Assembly (NCBI RefSeq): GCF_031801495.1
Contig: NZ_JAOEGC010000002.1
Coordinates: 1,054,001-1,118,000 of the forward strand
Direction: 5' to 3'
Length of the DNA stretch: 64,000 nucleotides
From: Agrobacterium tumefaciens_K
GTDB lineage: Bacteria; Pseudomonadota; Alphaproteobacteria; Rhizobiales; Rhizobiaceae
How positions within the stretch are numbered: the stretch's first letter is position 1; the number at the start of each line of letters is the position of its first letter. Both the position numbers and the translations under genes were made by a program. Positions 61,459 to 64,000 of this stretch are shown here, in pieces. The notes under the pieces are model-generated. The model did not search any database and had not been told where the DNA came from. It was given only the letters and a program-made list of their open reading frames with translations.

Positions 61459-61714
61459 ATGGGCTTTGTCACTGCAACTCTGGTTCATGTCGACGATGTG
61501 GAGGAGGGGCGCCCCTAGTACGCGAAGGCCTTCCCCGAGGCCGTTCCCTCGGTCAGTCATCCCTCCCTTTTTGAATTTCTCAAGGTGGGCGACGTCCAGC
61601 TTGAGATCGTGGCCGCCGATGAGAATCGACGACAATCTCGGGATGTGCGAGTTTCGTGATCCCTGGGGCAATTGCGTCGGTCTTCGTGGCCCGATGGTAA
61701 AGACTTTGAATTGA
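61459..61714 (+). pseudogene. Decayed glyoxalase/VOC-family gene
   Basis: From ATG 61459 the frame reads MGFVTATLVHVDDVEEGRP, hits TAG where a Trp codon would fit, then continues YAKAFPEAVPSVSHP and KVGDVQLEIVAADEN. Near 61630 it shifts to another frame that ends DNLGMCEFRDPWGNCVGL...TLN at 61714. The start and end match the ends of a VOC (glyoxalase/bleomycin-resistance-like) domain, but the middle is much shortened. So it carries a nonsense mutation, a frameshift and an internal deletion. Confidence 0.75.
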
Positions 61715-62099
61715 ACGCACATGTGTGTCGGATGCGCGGAGCGTCCATGGTAATAATACGTGGAGGGGAAGCGTCCGCCGTCATTTTGCGTTTTGAGCGG
61801 ATTGCGCTTTACTGATAATGTCTTACAACTGATTTGCAGCGCGATATGACGGAAATGTGAATATCCGTCGGCGAAACGGTTCCTCCCTGCGGGACGGATA
61901 ACCGGAAATGTTGAGAGTAGAGGCCTGCGCTGGGTTTTGTAGAATTTCACGGCTTTGTCGCTTCGCGAGGCCGTCTGTTCCGGCGACTTGAAATCGGTGT
62001 TCGCAAACTCCACTTTCAGTCTCGAGAAATGAATATGCCGGCTGCCTCCCAAGACATCCGGCAACATGTCCCGAAAAGGGACCATGGAAAGGAAATGAT
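61715..62099. other. 385-base region between the VOC pseudogene and lon
   Basis: No supported gene. A short dyad GACGGA-N10-TCCGTC lies at 61848-61869. The lon promoter should be here; I cannot place it with confidence. Confidence 0.45.
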
Positions 62100-64000
62100 A
62101 TGACGAACATCACGTCTGCGGCATCCGGCGGTACCTATCCCGTACTTCCCCTGCGCGACATCGTTGTTTTCCCGCATATGATCGTTCCCCTGTTCGTCGG
62201 GCGGGAAAAGTCCATCCGCGCTCTGGAGGAAGTCATGGGTTCCGACAAGCAGATCATGCTTGTCACCCAGATCAATGCCAGCGATGACGATCCCGAACCG
62301 GAAGCCATTCACAAGGTCGGCACGGTTGCCAATGTTCTTCAGCTGCTGAAGCTGCCCGATGGCACCGTCAAGGTGCTGGTCGAGGGCAAGGGCCGCGCGA
62401 AGATCGACACCTACACCGATCGCGAGGATTTCTACGAAGCAACGGCAACGCAGCTCGTGGAACCCGTCGAGGACGCCGTCGAGATCGAGGCGCTGTCGCG
62501 CTCCGTCGTGTCGGAGTTCGAAAGCTATGTGAAGCTCAACAAGAAGATTTCTCCGGAAGTGGTTGGCGCTGCCGGCCAGATCGATGATTATTCGAAGCTT
62601 GCCGATACGGTTGCGTCGCACCTGTCGATCAAGATCACCGAAAAGCAGGAAATGCTGGAAACCGTCAGCGTGAAGCAGCGGCTTGAAAAGGCGCTCGGCT
62701 TCATGGAAGGCGAGATTTCCGTTCTTCAGGTCGAGAAGCGTATCCGCTCGCGCGTCAAGCGCCAGATGGAGAAGACCCAGCGCGAATATTACCTGAACGA
62801 GCAGATGAAGGCTATCCAGAAGGAGCTCGGCGACGGCGAGGACGGCCGTGACGAGATGGCCGAACTGGAAGAGCGCATCGCCAAGACGAAGCTTTCCAAG
62901 GAGGCCAAGGAAAAGGCCGAGGCGGAAATGAAGAAGCTTCGGCAGATGAGCCCGATGTCGGCCGAAGCCACCGTCGTGCGCAATTATCTGGATTGGCTGC
63001 TCGGCCTGCCCTGGGGCAAGAAGTCGAAGATCAAGGCCGACCTGAACAATGCTGAGAAGATCCTCGATCAGGATCATTTCGGTCTGGACAAGGTCAAGGA
63101 ACGTATCGTCGAGTACCTGGCCGTTCAGGCCCGAGCCACGAAGATCCGCGGCCCGATCCTTTGCCTCGTCGGCCCTCCCGGCGTCGGCAAGACCTCACTT
63201 GCCAAGTCGATCGCCAAGGCGACCGGTCGTGAATATGTACGCATGGCGCTGGGTGGCGTTCGTGATGAAGCGGAAATCCGCGGTCACCGCCGTACCTACA
63301 TCGGCTCCATGCCGGGCAAGATCGTCCAGTCGATGAAGAAGGCCAAAAAGTCCAATCCGCTCTTCCTGCTCGACGAAATCGACAAGATGGGAATGGACTT
63401 CCGTGGCGATCCGTCGTCGGCTCTGCTCGAGGTGCTGGATCCGGAACAGAACTCCACCTTCATGGATCACTACCTTGAAGTGGAATATGATCTGTCGGAC
63501 GTCATGTTCGTGACGACAGCCAATACGCTGAACATTCCCGGCCCTCTGATGGACCGTATGGAAGTCATCCGTATTGCCGGTTACACGGAAGACGAAAAGC
63601 GCGAAATCGCCAAGCGTCACCTGCTGCCGAAGGCGATCAAGGAGCATGCATTGCGTCCGGAGGAATTCTCCGTCACCGATGATGCGCTGATGATCGTGAT
63701 CCAGCAGTATACCCGCGAGGCGGGCGTGCGCAGCTTCGAGCGCGAGCTGATGAAGCTGGCGCGCAAGGCCGTCACCGAGATCATCAAGGGCAAGGTCAAA
63801 TCCGTCGAGGTAACCGCTGCCAACGTTCCGGATTACCTGGGCGTTCCGCGGTACCGTCACGGCGAAGCCGAGCGTGAAGATCAGGTCGGTGTCGTTACCG
63901 GTCTGGCCTGGACGGAAGTTGGCGGTGAGTTGCTCACCATCGAAGGCGTGATGATGCCGGGTAAGGGTCGCATGACCGTGACCGGCAACCTCAAGGATGT
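62100..64000 (+). CDS. lon: ATP-dependent protease Lon (N-terminal 634 codons)
   Basis: Runs off the window end; Lon is usually about 800-810 residues, so the proteolytic domain with the Ser-Lys dyad is mostly outside. Present: N-domain (YPVLPLRDIVVFPHMIVPLF), the coiled coil (about residues 180-300), Walker A GPPGVGKTSLAKSIAKA near residue 357, Walker B FLLDEIDKMGMDF and the start of the protease domain (VTGLAWTEVGGELLTIEGVM). AAAGGAAATGAT precedes the ATG at 62100. With clpP and clpX it forms the classical protease cluster. Confidence 0.97.
   Translation, partial: MTNITSAASGGTYPVLPLRDIVVFPHMIVPLFVGREKSIRALEEVMGSDKQIMLVTQINASDDDPEPEAIHKVGTVANVLQLLKLPDGTVKVLVEGKGRAKIDTYTDREDFYEATATQLVEPVEDAVEIEALSRSVVSEFESYVKLNKKISPEVVGAAGQIDDYSKLADTVASHLSIKITEKQEMLETVSVKQRLEKALGFMEGEISVLQVEKRIRSRVKRQMEKTQREYYLNEQMKAIQKELGDGEDGRDEMAELEERIAKTKLSKEAKEKAEAEMKKLRQMSPMSAEATVVRNYLDWLLGLPWGKKSKIKADLNNAEKILDQDHFGLDKVKERIVEYLAVQARATKIRGPILCLVGPPGVGKTSLAKSIAKATGREYVRMALGGVRDEAEIRGHRRTYIGSMPGKIVQSMKKAKKSNPLFLLDEIDKMGMDFRGDPSSALLEVLDPEQNSTFMDHYLEVEYDLSDVMFVTTANTLNIPGPLMDRMEVIRIAGYTEDEKREIAKRHLLPKAIKEHALRPEEFSVTDDALMIVIQQYTREAGVRSFERELMKLARKAVTEIIKGKVKSVEVTAANVPDYLGVPRYRHGEAEREDQVGVVTGLAWTEVGGELLTIEGVMMPGKGRMTVTGNLKD

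Overview
The window reads as chromosomal DNA of an alphaproteobacterium of the Rhizobiaceae, most likely Agrobacterium or a close relative. The grounds are the family-typical order cbp3-yceD-plsX-fabH-ihfA-merR, the cluster clpP-clpX-lon, many Rhizobiales-type small families (DUF982, DUF1203, DUF1269, DUF2934, HlyU-like), and an envelope polysaccharide locus whose content matches the unipolar polysaccharide (upp) genes of Agrobacterium tumefaciens. There are no rRNA genes, insertion sequences, prophage or CRISPR arrays. It looks like a core chromosomal segment with a few accessory patches. Species cannot be assigned from the sequence alone.

Layout. 1-10.1 kb: end of nusB, an MFS transporter, the proton-pumping pyrophosphatase hppA, bamE, a cytochrome bc1 assembly chaperone, the phospholipid/fatty acid genes yceD-plsX-fabH, ihfA, a MerR regulator and a degenerate nuclease-fold membrane protein. 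10.2-17.4 kb: a DUF892 stress protein, tRNA-Leu, TrkH, threonine ammonia-lyase, a HlyU-like protein, a diguanylate cyclase, and azoR with a divergent LysR regulator. 17.5-30.2 kb: a periplasmic nucleotidase, PilZ, DUF1203, a DUF4344 protein, a RibD-like reductase, a cysteine/sulfur operon (cysK, alaX, sulfurtransferase-GNAT), photolyase, DUF982, ogt, a cell-wall-hydrolase-like protein, DUF2934 and tRNA-Asn. 30.4-36.0 kb: small membrane proteins, ExoD, a DedA/YqaA protein, a dual-specificity phosphatase, tRNA-Pro, an XRE regulator with a small acidic partner, and DUF1269. 36.0-44.5 kb: polysaccharide locus (Wzy/ligase-like, initiating sugar transferase, GT4, Wza-like lipoprotein, divergent Wzz/Wzc-like protein, CelD/BcsL-type acyltransferase). 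44.6-64 kb: DUF2842, ctaA, kinase-argC-speB, rpsI-rplM, DMT exporter, CoA-binding protein, metY, cupin, lrgAB with a divergent LysR, cytochrome P450, a second diguanylate cyclase, clpP, clpX, a VOC pseudogene and the start of lon.

The most striking pattern is regulatory. Seven genes between 10 and 36 kb are preceded by the general-stress (EcfG-type ECF sigma) promoter motif GGAAC-N16/17-CGTT; one of the seven has TGTT as its -10. They drive DUF892, a diguanylate cyclase, photolyase, DUF982, DUF2934, DUF1269 and an unlisted 49-residue membrane protein. Other points of interest: a fused sulfurtransferase-acetyltransferase; three proteins that keep a fold but lack the catalytic residues; a hairpin that would hide the ribosome-binding site of metY; two very small membrane-protein genes; and several structured or orphan-terminator intergenic regions that could hold small RNAs.
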